64,000 bases of DNA. It comes from Crocosphaera watsonii WH 8501 (lineage in GTDB: Bacteria > Cyanobacteriota > Cyanobacteriia > Cyanobacteriales > Microcystaceae). Positions 1 to 9,119 of this stretch are shown here, in pieces (the first letter of the stretch is position 1; every line of letters begins with the position of its first letter). The position numbers and the translations under genes are program-made. A model generated the notes under the pieces. The model searched no databases, had not been told where the DNA came from, and was given only the letters and a program-made list of their open reading frames with translations. The DNA lies in NCBI RefSeq assembly GCF_000167195.1, contig NZ_AADV02000002.1:646624-710623 (forward strand), written 5' to 3'.

Positions 1-2
1 GG

Positions 3-1781
3 TTTCCCTGGTATCGAACTAACTGGATTTATTTATTTAGTACGGTACAAAATTCTAATGCTATTCCTGCTACTTTTGAAGGAGATCCACCCCTTAACAC
101 TCTCGCTGCTTGGACTTATTATTGGCAAGATTTACCCAAGGCGATCGGTTGGGTTTTATTATTAGTTTCTCTGGTGGGACTATTATTAAATTTCTTGGGA
201 AGATTTCCTAAAAATAAAGAAAAAATTGACAGATCAAAACTTAGAGAAAGTATTAAATGGTTAGGGATTTATTTTGGTGGTTCTTATTTAATTTGTTCGG
301 CAATCTTTAATAAAGATACACGCTATATCATGTCCTATTTGCCAATTTTGGCAGTATTTTTAAGCTATGGTTTAATCCAATGGCGAGGAAAATATAAAGC
401 GGTGCGAGGGGTAACAGTAATCATAGCAATTTTAGTGATGATTACTAACTTATTTCCCATTCCTGGAACTGAAAATTTATCCTTACTTTTGAGTCCTGGA
501 GTTAGTTTTCGTCCCTATTTAGGTCAAGAAATACCTGTGAAAAGTATTATTAAAACCGCACGAGAAACAAATCCTTATCAAATCGTTAATTTAGGAGTAA
601 TTGCTAATACTGATTCTATCAACCATAGTACTATAAATTATTATGGACAGTTAGCTGATTTTCAGGTTTACGGCAGAGAATTGGGAAATAAGCAGGATTA
701 CATTGACAAAGATAGTAAGTCTTTTGATTGGTTTCTCAGCAAAACAGGGGATAACGGTTTTGCTAGAGAAAATCAATTAAAATTTGCTGATACTTTAGAT
801 AATAATCCAAACTTTAGTATAGTTAAAAGTTGGCAAATGCCAGATCAAAGTTTAGTTAAACTATATCACCGTAACCAAATATCGTTTGAGGTTAAACCTC
901 TTGAAAAAGCTATTAATAAAATTAGTTTAGATAAGATTATTTTTCCTGAAGAAGCTTCTGGTAATTTTCCTATTCCTATTACCTATGAATGGTCAGGAAA
1001 TTGGTCAGATTTACAACAAGGATTAGTATTATTATCATGGTATCCTAAAGAAGCAGATCCTAATCAAGTTACTTGGATACATGATCATGGAATTGGAGCC
1101 GGAATGTTATGGGGTAACTTAGCTGAAAATAAAGGATTTAAAGTAACTGAAAACATGGCAATATTCCCAGGTAAAAATATAAAAGATGGTGAGTATATAT
1201 TAAAAGCAATTTATCTAAATCGTAACACCAATGAAAGTTATTCAATTCCTGTTCCTGATGTAACTTTAAAAATTAATAATAGTCTCGAGCAAATTCCCGC
1301 TCCAGAATTAGATTTAAACACGCAATTAAGAGAAATTTCTGTTAATTTAGGTCAAGGAATACCAGGGTTAGATCCTATCTTTAAAAAAGTAGGCCGTCTG
1401 AATCAATATGATCCCATTCAAGACTATCTTAAACAGACAGAAATTGCCTTAAAATATCGCTTAAATAATGAGTCCGAAAATCATCAATTAAATTGGAATT
1501 ATGGTTTAGTATTATCCCAAGTATTACAGGAAAATCCCCAAGGGGCGATCGCTGCTTTAAAACAACTAATTAAAATTGCTCCAGACAACCCCTATCATCA
1601 TGCTTATCTTGCCTTTGTTTATCTTTACAACTGGCAACCCAAAGCAGCAGAAAATGCCCTAATACCTGCCCTTAAAATTGATCCAAATGTAGAAGAATTT
1701 AAAATTTTAAAAGCTATTTCTACAGTAATGCAAGGGAATTTAATCAAAGGATGGAGAATATTATCAATGGATAATCGATAA
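3..1781 (+). CDS. Membrane glycosyltransferase (GT39-like), C-terminal part, with TPR tail
   Basis: The reading frame is open from base 3, so the gene begins left of the window and the GTG at 174 is not its real start. The visible part has hydrophobic membrane segments in roughly its first 150 residues, then a soluble domain of about 300 residues. It ends in a helical region resembling tetratricopeptide repeats (AAENALIPALKIDPN near the end). This layout fits the C-terminal half of polytopic dolichyl-phosphate-mannose-type (GT39) glycosyltransferases of cyanobacteria, which move sugars from lipid carriers at the membrane. The catalytic N-terminus is not visible, so the family is inferred. A glycosyltransferase lies convergently downstream, which suggests an envelope polysaccharide locus. 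Confidence 0.6.
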   Translation, partial: FPWYRTNWIYLFSTVQNSNAIPATFEGDPPLNTLAAWTYYWQDLPKAIGWVLLLVSLVGLLLNFLGRFPKNKEKIDRSKLRESIKWLGIYFGGSYLICSAIFNKDTRYIMSYLPILAVFLSYGLIQWRGKYKAVRGVTVIIAILVMITNLFPIPGTENLSLLLSPGVSFRPYLGQEIPVKSIIKTARETNPYQIVNLGVIANTDSINHSTINYYGQLADFQVYGRELGNKQDYIDKDSKSFDWFLSKTGDNGFARENQLKFADTLDNNPNFSIVKSWQMPDQSLVKLYHRNQISFEVKPLEKAINKISLDKIIFPEEASGNFPIPITYEWSGNWSDLQQGLVLLSWYPKEADPNQVTWIHDHGIGAGMLWGNLAENKGFKVTENMAIFPGKNIKDGEYILKAIYLNRNTNESYSIPVPDVTLKINNSLEQIPAPELDLNTQLREISVNLGQGIPGLDPIFKKVGRLNQYDPIQDYLKQTEIALKYRLNNESENHQLNWNYGLVLSQVLQENPQGAIAALKQLIKIAPDNPYHHAYLAFVYLYNWQPKAAENALIPALKIDPNVEEFKILKAISTVMQGNLIKGWRILSMDNR

Positions 1782-1816
1782 TGGATAATGGCTCATTAAT
1801 TAATATGGTTTGAATG

Positions 1817-2803
1817 TTACTTGCTAACAATTTTTTTCATCACTTTTCTGAGAAATAATCTAGCCATTTTTATCTTAGTCAAGTCATTAATATCTCCTAA
1901 AAATTGTTGCTTATGGTCAAAGAAGAAATTGATTTCTGATAAAATAATCTCTAATCGTTTAATAATATTATCACTACGATATTCTGCTAAAATATGGGAA
2001 GACAAGCTTAATTTTTGAGGTGAATTAATTGTTTTTAAAATACGTTTAACATCATACTCTGTTGAATAACCAGCAATTTTATAACAATTAAAACCTGGAT
2101 CTAAATAATCAGAAAGTCCCCCATTAATACTAGAGAATACTTGACAACCACAAGCTAAAGCTTCCATAGGTTGTAGTCCAAAACCCTCACTAACTCGCTG
2201 TTGCGCCCAATATTCTGCTGAGTCATAAAGATAAACTTTAGAACGATTAAAAAGTTGAGATAAATCATCCACAAAACTATTAATAACTGTAACATTACAT
2301 TGACTTTGTAAGGCAGGTATTAATTGTTTTAATAAATAATCAGATGATTTTCTTGCTTGTACTAAGACATCAATATCTCTAGTTAAATTCAAGTTGCTAA
2401 ACTCATCAGAAATTTGATTAGGTAAATAGTAGATTAAAGAGTTAGGTGATTTTTGTCCCCAATAGCCCATGGTATTACGACTAACAGTTATAATAGGAAC
2501 ATGAGAAGGTAATCTAAACCCATAACCAGAACTATGGGCATGATAAACGACATTATAAAACTGTAATTTTTTAGCTAATTTAGGAACATCAAAACCCCAA
2601 CTAATAACAAAAATTATGTCATCTAAATTGTTTTGTTTGAGAACATCGTCTAAATATAAATGATCTTTTTCTTTTTGCCGATAAGTAACAACCTGAGAAG
2701 TAACAACCTGCTTAGCTAACTCAAAAGCTTTTAATTCAGCAAAAAGCCCCCCACAAGCAAACTTTTTTCCTGTTCCTGGTACTAAAAAATAGAGTTTTCT
2801 CAT
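1817..2803 (-). CDS. Glycosyltransferase, GT-B fold (family 1/4-like)
   Basis: This 328-residue protein has a GT-B layout: an N-terminal acceptor domain and a C-terminal nucleotide-sugar domain. The C-terminal domain contains EGFGLQPMEALACGC, the E-x7-E type motif of retaining GT4 enzymes, followed by GGLSDYL. It most likely transfers a sugar from a nucleotide donor during cell-surface polysaccharide or glycolipid synthesis; the substrate cannot be told. It is slightly short for GT4 (usually 350-400 residues). It converges with the preceding glycosyltransferase. The ATG at 2803 begins the conserved MRKLYFLVPGTG, and short tandem repeats lie just upstream. Confidence 0.75.
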   Translation of the reverse strand: MRKLYFLVPGTGKKFACGGLFAELKAFELAKQVVTSQVVTYRQKEKDHLYLDDVLKQNNLDDIIFVISWGFDVPKLAKKLQFYNVVYHAHSSGYGFRLPSHVPIITVSRNTMGYWGQKSPNSLIYYLPNQISDEFSNLNLTRDIDVLVQARKSSDYLLKQLIPALQSQCNVTVINSFVDDLSQLFNRSKVYLYDSAEYWAQQRVSEGFGLQPMEALACGCQVFSSINGGLSDYLDPGFNCYKIAGYSTEYDVKRILKTINSPQKLSLSSHILAEYRSDNIIKRLEIILSEINFFFDHKQQFLGDINDLTKIKMARLFLRKVMKKIVSK

Positions 2804-2863
2804 AATTTATATAACGAATTATGCCCAAAAAGTAGACTAACACAACCTGAGTTGGGAGTCTTT

Positions 2864-2963
2864 GGTGACGGGGTGACGGGGTGACGGGGTGATGGGGTGA
2901 TGGGAGGGTGTGGGGAGTGAAAAACTGATAACTGATAACTGATAACTGATAACTGATAACTGA
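2864..2963. repeat. Two adjacent short tandem repeat tracts (8-mer and 7-mer)
   Basis: Positions 2864-2904 hold about five copies of GGTGACGG/GGTGATGG. Positions 2923-2963 hold about six copies of AACTGAT. Both lie in the gap between divergent genes. Short tandemly repeated repetitive sequences of 7-8 bases are common in cyanobacterial intergenic DNA. A reading frame through them is not a gene. Confidence 0.85.
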
Positions 2964-3032
2964 CTTCACCCCTAGAAAATCATCAGGATATTGTTGTAAC
3001 ATAAGTTTACAAAGCCTATCAGAAATAACTAT

Positions 3033-3887
3033 ATGAAATCCTCAAAAACCTCAGAGCAAGGACTGGGATGGTCCCTTGACGAACGAGATCCCAAATTTAT
3101 AGAAGAGATGATGCCCTACTGGAAATGGTTTTATGACTACTATTTTCGGGTAAAAACTGACGGTTGGCATCATATTCCGCCCCAAGGACCAATTTTACTG
3201 GTTGGTTCCCATAATGGCGGTTTAGCATCTCCAGATACTTCCATGATGATGTACGACTGGTTTCGTCGCTTTGGCACCGAACGTTTATGCTATGGGTTAA
3301 TGCACCAGTCTGCTTGGAAAATGAACTCTCCTGTAGTTGACTGGGCCATGAAGACTGGTGCAGTGCGAGCCCATCCTAGAAACGCTATTGCTGCACTGAG
3401 AAAGGGTGCTAGTGTTTTAGTCTATCCAGGAGGTGCAGAAGATGTATTTCGCCCTTACAGAGATCGCCATAAAATTGAATTAGCAGGGCGTAAAGGCTTT
3501 ATTAAGCTGGCATTACGAGAAAATGTCACTATTATTCCCGTCATTTCTGTAGGGTCCCACGAAACCTTATTTGTGATCGGCGACTGTTACGAACAATTGA
3601 AAATCTTGCATGAGTGGGGAATACTTCGCTTGGATAAAGCTGATCCACAAATTTTCCCCATTTATCTTGGCTTACCTTGGGGTATTGCCATTGGACCAGC
3701 ACCGAATATTCCCCTTCCTATACCGATGCACACCCGTGTTTGTCCCCCCATTGTCTTTGAGCGTTATGGTAGGGAAGCAGCCAACGATCGCGGTTATGTG
3801 GATACTTGTTACGATTTAGTGGTGACCAAAATGCAGCAAGCTTTGGATCAATTAGTGATTGATAGTAAAAAAGAATTTCTATGCTAA
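3033..3887 (+). CDS. Lysophospholipid acyltransferase family protein (PlsC/DGAT-like)
   Basis: This 284-residue protein shows the acyltransferase core order: SHNGGLASPD (catalytic His and Asp region), then VYPGGAEDVFRPY, then GFIKLALRENVTIIPVISVG. The PGG..E..RP block and the Ile-Pro-Val strand are typical of PlsC-like and diacylglycerol-acyltransferase-like enzymes, which move an acyl chain onto glycerolipid or prenol acceptors at the membrane. The spacing after His is not the canonical H-x4-D of PlsC, which suggests the TMEM68/DGAT-type branch rather than the housekeeping lysophosphatidate acyltransferase. Its last 9 bases overlap the end of the convergent transporter fragment. Confidence 0.75.
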   Translation: MKSSKTSEQGLGWSLDERDPKFIEEMMPYWKWFYDYYFRVKTDGWHHIPPQGPILLVGSHNGGLASPDTSMMMYDWFRRFGTERLCYGLMHQSAWKMNSPVVDWAMKTGAVRAHPRNAIAALRKGASVLVYPGGAEDVFRPYRDRHKIELAGRKGFIKLALRENVTIIPVISVGSHETLFVIGDCYEQLKILHEWGILRLDKADPQIFPIYLGLPWGIAIGPAPNIPLPIPMHTRVCPPIVFERYGREAANDRGYVDTCYDLVVTKMQQALDQLVIDSKKEFLC

Positions 3888-4631
3888 TGCGCTTTCGCTC
3901 CCTGAATCACTCATAAACAGACAAGAGGAACCTGTCATGTCGATCATTTGATGGACAAATTGAAAATCAGGGATAGATTGTAAGCCAATAAAATCTATGT
4001 CTCCTTGGGGGGTTTGCTTAATACAATCGGGAAATTTTCCCACGATAATCAAGCTTTTAGCTGTTCTAGGAATTCGGCATAAATCTTTTAAACTATTGAT
4101 ATAATTTTCGGTCTCTTGTCTATCTTCTTCTTTATCAATAACTGAAATGATATTTAATTCCCCTTTCCAGGCTTTTGCTAAGCGTAAAGACATCAAAATA
4201 GCTAAATCTGTATTCCCTTTCTCTAACCGTTCCATGATGGGTAAATCATCTAGTTGAGGACGAATCCAGAGATTAATAACTTCCATTCTTCCTAACCCTG
4301 CACTGGGATGTAATCCTAAGAGCATAACGCCGACTTTTAGTTGCTTTGCTTCTTTAAAAACAGGTAATAATTGCTCCCAGTCACTGGGTTCATTGGGAAA
4401 CCGTAAAAAAAGAATATTAGGGCGGAAAAATGCGCTTTGTAATGCTTGTAAAGCAGCAATAATTCCTTCGCTTTCTTGTTCCACCCTCATTACAGAAATA
4501 GTAGTTAATAGTTTATGGTGACGAAAAGAACTTGCTAGTTCTTGAAGCTGTAATGATAAGTCTCTTTCGTGACTATTCATAGAAATTCCTAAAAGTTGTA
4601 AAAAGCCTTCCGGTTGGGATAAATCTAATAA
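3879..4631 (-). pseudogene. C-terminal fragment of an SLC12-type cation-chloride cotransporter / amino-acid permease
   Basis: About 250 codons remain. They match in character the cytosolic C-terminal domain of cyanobacterial SLC12-like (Na-K-Cl cotransporter/permease) proteins: alternating Rossmann-like strands with VGVMLLGLHPSAG, INLWIRPQLDDLP and SLIIVGKFPD. The membrane half is absent. The frame runs at its 5' end into IS copy A, whose terminal bases supply about the first 20 codons, so the ATG at 4697 is not native. Across the IS (from 6323) there is no transporter coding sequence, so the N-terminal half was deleted or moved. The family assignment is inferred from the fold pattern. Confidence 0.6.
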
Positions 4632-6322
4632 GGGTTTGCTGAAAAAGTTTCTCCAAAATTTATGCCACTTTTGACCAAGAATTTTCTGACAAATCAATAA
4701 GTTTTAGTACATAAAAATTGTTTAAAGTATAATCAAAATTAATGAAAGGCGGTTTGATGAGTTCCCCTGTTCTATTATTAGTAAATAAGGACAAAAAAAG
4801 CGACAAAAACTGCCTCAGAAGTTTAGAAAGATTGACAACTAAAAATGTAATAGCAATAGATGTAATGGAGGTTTCAGGGAGTTTTGTCATCACGAGATTT
4901 AGGCTAAATCTTCGTTTAGCTTGTCCAAACTTTCCCTCAATAGCATTACGGAAGCATTCATCGGAGTGGGCTTGTTTCTTTTCTTCTTCACTGACATTTT
5001 TCGGAGGTCTTCCTAACTTCGGACCACTGATTCTTATCCCTCTTTCCTTACACCAATTTCTGTTTTCCCTAGTTCGATAAATTTTATCTACATGGACGGA
5101 TTCGGGATAATAGCCAAACGTTTCTTTATACTTTTCTACTTGTTCTTTTAAATGACAAGATTCATTGAAGTTTTCCCAACTTATTTTGTCTAGAAACACA
5201 TAGTTATCTACACAGCTTACTGAGAGTTTAGCTCCAAACTCTATTGGTTTTCCTGCTTTTCCCCTCACTATTGGACGAATATGCGGTTGAGTTAAACTTA
5301 CAATTCTTTGAGGAACACTCTGGGTCTTATTCTCCCACATTGACTGTTGTTGTTCATAAACTTTTTTGATAGTCTCTAGACAATTTTTCTGTCTTTTACT
5401 CAGATTTTCCAGGGAAGCCCCAGCTTGAATTAAGTCTTCTATATTTCCTAAATTTTTCTTAAGGTATTTTAACTGTTTCCCGATAGCTTTTCTTCTTTCT
5501 TGATAAGATACTTTTCGTTTTTTAGCTACTTTTAAGTATTCCTTTCTAGCAATTATTCTAGAAGTTCTCGGCTTTTTTCTCAATTTTACTCTTAATGGTT
5601 TATAAAGATTATCTATTATTCTTTCTGTCTCAATTCTGGCTTGATTTAATATGCCTAAATCCGTTGGGTATTTGATGTCTGCTGGCGTACAAGTCGCATC
5701 TAAAATTAGTTTACCTTTATTTTTTATTTTTTCTCCTTTTTCTTGGAGACAATCCTTTTTTTTTACTTCTTTATCACTCTTGTCTATTTCTCTTTTTACT
5801 ATTTTTTTATTGATTTTGTTTATCAATTCTCCATCAATTCTTTTCCTAAAATGAACTAGCATTGAAGATTCCAGTGGTGGCTCTTGTTGATAACAATTTA
5901 AACCTATAAAGTATTGTAGATAGGGATTTTCTCTAATCTTTTCTATAGTTTCTCTATCACTTGTTCCTAATTTTCCCTTAATAATTAATGTCCCTAATGC
6001 CATTCTAAATAGTTTGGCTGGCGCACCTTTTTATGCTGAAAAAAGTTTAGCATATTCTTCCTCAAAATCATCCCAAGGTATCAACTCTGCCATGATTACC
6101 CAACGATTATTGGGGGACAATTTGCCCTCGAAAGGTAATTCAAATTTTTCTGGGGGCGGTAAAGGTTGCTCCTCTTTTCGATACATTTGTTCTTGACCAA
6201 CAACTGGGAGGTGTTTCTACCAATTATAGCGGTTTGTAGCAGACAAAGCTGATCTTTTTTGCGATCGCGAATATGGGTGTAACCTTTTAAAGAATAGGGT
6301 TTTGCTTTTATTCAGCAAATCC
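4632..6322 (-). mobile_element. Insertion sequence, 1691 bp, copy A (IS5/IS1182-like)
   Basis: Both ends match those of copies B (38470) and C (49646), and all three are exactly 1691 bp between matching ends. The terminal inverted repeat is GGGTTTGCTGAA at the left and its complement at the right; here the right end reads TTCAGCAAATCC, one change from the other copies. A TAA flanks both sides and could be a 3-bp target duplication, but copies B and C do not show one. One transposase gene fills the element on the minus strand. It interrupts the SLC12-type transporter fragment on its left. Confidence 0.9.
4660..6186 (-). pseudogene. DDE transposase of IS copy A, stopped at codon 52
   Basis: The full gene would be 508 codons from ATG at 6186, as the other copies show. 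Codon 52, GAA in the other copies, is TAA here (6031-6033), so only a start at internal Met (6003) would give the remaining 447 residues. The protein has a DUF772-type N-terminal domain (IPWDDFEEEYAKLF, GTSDRETIEKIRENPYL), a LILDATC first-acid strand, SVHVDKIYRTRENR around the second Asp and the C-terminal EGKFGQAKRR with the Glu. These fit an IS5/IS1182-type DDE enzyme; the family name is inferred. Loss of the N-terminal domain should inactivate it. Confidence 0.85.
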
Positions 6323-6671
6323 TAATTAATACACTAATAGGTTGAGAAAACATACATAATACAGTGGAATTAAAAGGAAGCACCAATAAATTAAATTAAT
6401 ATTACCCAATTATATGAGATAACATATCACTTCAGAAAAGTATACAATTGAGGTAGATAAATTTATGTATTTTTAATTATCATGGCAAGACAAAATAAAG
6501 TTTTTTTACCTCCTAACCTACTCTGATTCCTACCTTAGCCATCAATACCTATGAGTTTAAGAAAATTATTGTGCATCACGTTTCTAACAAAAAATAATCT
6601 CTTGGGAATCAGTAAAGATACTGAAAATTAGTCTAAATATATTTTTTGATTTAGGGTTTTCTCGGGAAGAA
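6323..6671. other. AT-rich intergenic region, no gene seen
   Basis: This stretch between IS copy A and the deacetylase gene is AT-rich with stops in all frames and no recognisable RNA. If copy A had inserted cleanly into the transporter gene, this is where its upstream half would be; it is not here. Confidence 0.6.
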
Positions 6672-7628
6672 TTAAAAACAGGCTTGAATTGTAGCCAAAA
6701 CGGAGTCAGACAAAGCTGATAAATCATAACCCCCTTCTAAGCCAAATAAAATAGAAGAGGTTATGGTTAACAATTGTTGGGTAAAAACAGCGTAATCATT
6801 GGGTTTAAGGTTAATAGAAGCTAAAGGGTCCGCTTGGTTGGCATCATAACCAGCACTAACAATTAATAAATCCCCTTTAAATGCTGCTAAAAAAGGAATA
6901 ACCTGGTCAGAAAAGGCTAATTGATAGGATTTTAAGTCACTTCCTGGTGTCATAGGAATATTTAATATATTGTCATACTTTCCCGTTTCACTAGCCCGTC
7001 CGGTTCCAGGATAAGCGGGAAACTGATGCAAAGAACAATAGGCAATATTGGGGTTATCTTCAACGATGGCCTGGGTTCCGTTGCCATGATGGACATCCCA
7101 GTCCAAAATAGCCACCCTTTGCGCTCCCTTACACTGTAGCGCATAATTAGCAGCGATCGCAGCATTGGAAAATAAGCAAAACCCCATGCCTGTTTTCTGC
7201 ACCGCATGATGGCCAGGGGGACGAGACAAAACAAAAGCCTGTTTTTGGGTTTGAGTGACAGTATCAACCCCATCTAACCAAGCATTCACCGCTAATAGAG
7301 CAACTTGATAACTTTGGGGAGAGATAACGGTATCTTCATCTAAAAGTCCCCCTCCATTGGTGGCGATCGCCTCAACTCGTTGGATATATTCGTTGATATG
7401 ACTATTTCTGATGTAAGCTAGGGGATCTCGTTGGGCTAAAGTTGTTGGTTGTCGCCATTGTAAGCGATCGCTCCAAGAAACGGTTTTCAAAGCATTAACA
7501 ATGGCCTCTAACCTTTGGGGTCTTTCGGGGTGAAAGCTGCCTGTATCGTGGTTGAGAAAGGTGTCAGAATAAATAAGAGGGAACAAGGTAAGTATGGGGA
7601 ATGTGGGAAGATAATGCAAGTCGTTCAT
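6672..7628 (-). CDS. Histone deacetylase family protein (AcuC/acetylpolyamine-type)
   Basis: This 318-residue zinc amidohydrolase has the class hallmarks in order: DTGSFHPERPQRLEA at the N-terminus, RPPGHHAV with the paired catalytic histidines, ILDWDVHHGNGTQ with the metal-binding Asp and His, and SAGYDANQADPLA with the second metal Asp. Bacterial members remove acetyl groups from polyamines, acetoin-pathway proteins or other small amides; the substrate here is unknown. The length is normal. The gene is divergent from the lipoprotein gene at 7678, with about 50 bases between them that must hold both promoters. Confidence 0.9.
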   Translation of the reverse strand: MNDLHYLPTFPILTLFPLIYSDTFLNHDTGSFHPERPQRLEAIVNALKTVSWSDRLQWRQPTTLAQRDPLAYIRNSHINEYIQRVEAIATNGGGLLDEDTVISPQSYQVALLAVNAWLDGVDTVTQTQKQAFVLSRPPGHHAVQKTGMGFCLFSNAAIAANYALQCKGAQRVAILDWDVHHGNGTQAIVEDNPNIAYCSLHQFPAYPGTGRASETGKYDNILNIPMTPGSDLKSYQLAFSDQVIPFLAAFKGDLLIVSAGYDANQADPLASINLKPNDYAVFTQQLLTITSSILFGLEGGYDLSALSDSVLATIQACF

Positions 7629-7677
7629 TCTCTAATAAGCAGGTTAACATTGTAGGGTAATGAATTGCCTGATAATC

Positions 7678-8544
7678 ATGGTCAAAAAAGTCCCATCAAT
7701 GTTACTGCTGAGCTATATAGCCCTAACTTTAGGAGGATGTGGTCTTTTTCAGGGATCTGAAGACTCTTCACAAGAGCCTCCTGCCGTACAACCCACCCAA
7801 CCCCCTGAAGAAAAACCCCCTGAACCCAAAGCGTTTGAAGAGACTCCCCCTCCTAGCACCCCTCAACCTCCGGCAGCCGGAGGTTTAATTCCCTCAACCC
7901 CTCCCAATGAACGAAGAAAGGAAATTCAACCAGGACGAGATAACCCCTTTGCTGCCATTCCTGTTAAACCTGTGATTCGGGAAAAAACTGGCACTGGAGC
8001 TACCAATGTTGCTGATCCCGCAAAACTGTGTCAACTAGAAGGGGTTAAAACACCCCCTACTACCGTTGCTCAAGCTCCAAGTACAAACACTCCTGCTCCT
8101 GGGTCTGATGTGGAACTACCTCCCCTACTTGACCCTGTTTTACCCATCCCCAACGAAGCGAGGGCAGTTGTGGTGTCAGGGATCATGCAGCTTGATGGAA
8201 CCCCAGTCGCTATTGTTAAAGCACCTAATGAAAATGTTGCTCGTCAAGTGACTGTCGGTGCAAGTCTTTCCAATGGACAAATAACGGTCAAAGCCATTAA
8301 TGTTACGGGTCAAAAGCCCTATATTGTCCTAGAACAATACGGCTTAGAAATTCCTCGTGGAGTGGGAGAAGCAGCCGAAGAACCTGTGGCGGCTCCTACC
8401 CCAGAGCAACCTAGTGCCGATGGAACACCTCAACCAGTGGCAGCGGCAGATCAGCCTTCTCAACCGACACCTGGTCCCAATGGTTTTGGAACTGTGAGGG
8501 ATCTAACCCTTTGGACTTTGGATAAAAAACAATCGTTAGCGTAA
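7678..8544 (+). CDS. Proline-rich lipoprotein, 3' end replaced by IS sequence
   Basis: The N-terminus MVKKVPSMLLLSYIALTLGGC is a compact lipoprotein signal with the lipobox Cys at about residue 21; the ATG at 7678 is preferred because it gives this signal without extra residues, though 7660 is possible. A long Pro/Gln/Glu-rich linker follows, then a beta-rich segment (ARAVVVSGIMQLDGTPVAIVKAP...PYIVLEQYGLEIP), then a second Pro-rich tail. The last 12 codons (from 8511) come from the inverted repeat of the 2.2-kb IS, so the natural C-terminus is lost. It is likely anchored to a membrane facing the periplasm. The function is unknown. Confidence 0.65.
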   Translation: MVKKVPSMLLLSYIALTLGGCGLFQGSEDSSQEPPAVQPTQPPEEKPPEPKAFEETPPPSTPQPPAAGGLIPSTPPNERRKEIQPGRDNPFAAIPVKPVIREKTGTGATNVADPAKLCQLEGVKTPPTTVAQAPSTNTPAPGSDVELPPLLDPVLPIPNEARAVVVSGIMQLDGTPVAIVKAPNENVARQVTVGASLSNGQITVKAINVTGQKPYIVLEQYGLEIPRGVGEAAEEPVAAPTPEQPSADGTPQPVAAADQPSQPTPGPNGFGTVRDLTLWTLDKKQSLA

Positions 8545-8556
8545 ATTTTACGCTAA
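8536..8556. repeat. 21-base palindrome at the left end of the 2.2-kb IS
   Basis: A perfect palindrome: arms TTAGCGTAAA and TTTACGCTAA around one central T. The same 21-base frame (TTAGCG, 9 variable bases, CGCTAA) recurs at 9075-9095 and 10641-10661. Confidence 0.85.
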
Positions 8557-8644
8557 ACATATCTCCAGAGCTAAAATAGAGAATTAAGGTGGTTTTAAAA
8601 ACTCTCTTTCCATCTTTTTAGGGGATTTTAAATATAAAATAGCT

Positions 8645-9058
8645 TCATTCAGTTTCGGTTCCAATATAGATATCTAAGTAGCTTTCAGTTAGAGATTGAA
8701 TGACTCGTTCTAATTCATCAATGAGATTTCTTCTAGTGAGTTTTTCTACAGCATCAATATGAGCAGAACTTCCGGCTCGTCCTAAATATTTATATTTGGT
8801 TTTTTTCTCATTATTAGTGGCCATAGGAAAAATTGATTCAGCAGCCTGTAGTTTATAATACCAGTAGATTGTTCCCTTTCCATTGACCTGATAACGAATA
8901 ATATGACAATTAGCTGGTGCTACTTCTCCTTCCCGTTCAATTTTCTTTATTTTCTGTTTAAGAGAGCGAATTAGACTCTTAATTTGTTTGGCTCTCAGGT
9001 GGACATCTTGACTGGTCTTAAGTTCGGAATGTGATGACATTAGCCTTAACTGTAACAA
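8645..9058 (-). CDS. IS passenger protein of unknown function
   Basis: The 137-residue protein is identical to the product at 26384-26797 in the second copy of the IS. Residues about 15-45 are a Lys/Arg/Glu-rich helix (LRAKQIKSLIRSLKQKIKKI) likely to form a coiled coil. A short beta region follows (CHIIRYQVNGKGTIYWYYKL), then KYKYLGRAGSSAHIDAVE and a C-terminal helix. It has no transposase catalytic motif. It is divergent from the transposase with 61 bases between the starts, and a palindrome sits in that gap, so a DNA-binding regulator or transposition accessory role is plausible but inferred. Confidence 0.7.
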   Translation of the reverse strand: MLQLRLMSSHSELKTSQDVHLRAKQIKSLIRSLKQKIKKIEREGEVAPANCHIIRYQVNGKGTIYWYYKLQAAESIFPMATNNEKKTKYKYLGRAGSSAHIDAVEKLTRRNLIDELERVIQSLTESYLDIYIGTETE

Positions 9059-9074
9059 ACAACCTCTTTTGATG

Positions 9075-9095
9075 TTAGCGTATATATTCCGCTAA
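9075..9095. promoter_or_regulatory. Candidate operator between divergent passenger and transposase genes
   Basis: TTAGCG and CGCTAA bracket nine bases. The arms and the total length of 21 equal those of the palindromes near both IS ends. It lies 16 bases from the passenger start and 24 from the transposase start, so a protein bound here could control both genes and also recognise the element ends. Confidence 0.5.
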
Positions 9096-9119
9096 TTTAT
9101 AAGGTAATAAATTTTAAAA

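Noticed and set aside
2736..3002. 88-residue minus-strand frame
   Set aside because: It runs through the tandem repeats and into the glycosyltransferase start; composition is repeat-driven.
4742..5080. 112-residue plus-strand frame found unchanged in all four 1691-bp IS copies
   Set aside because: It is antisense to the transposase; its repetition only reflects repetition of the IS.
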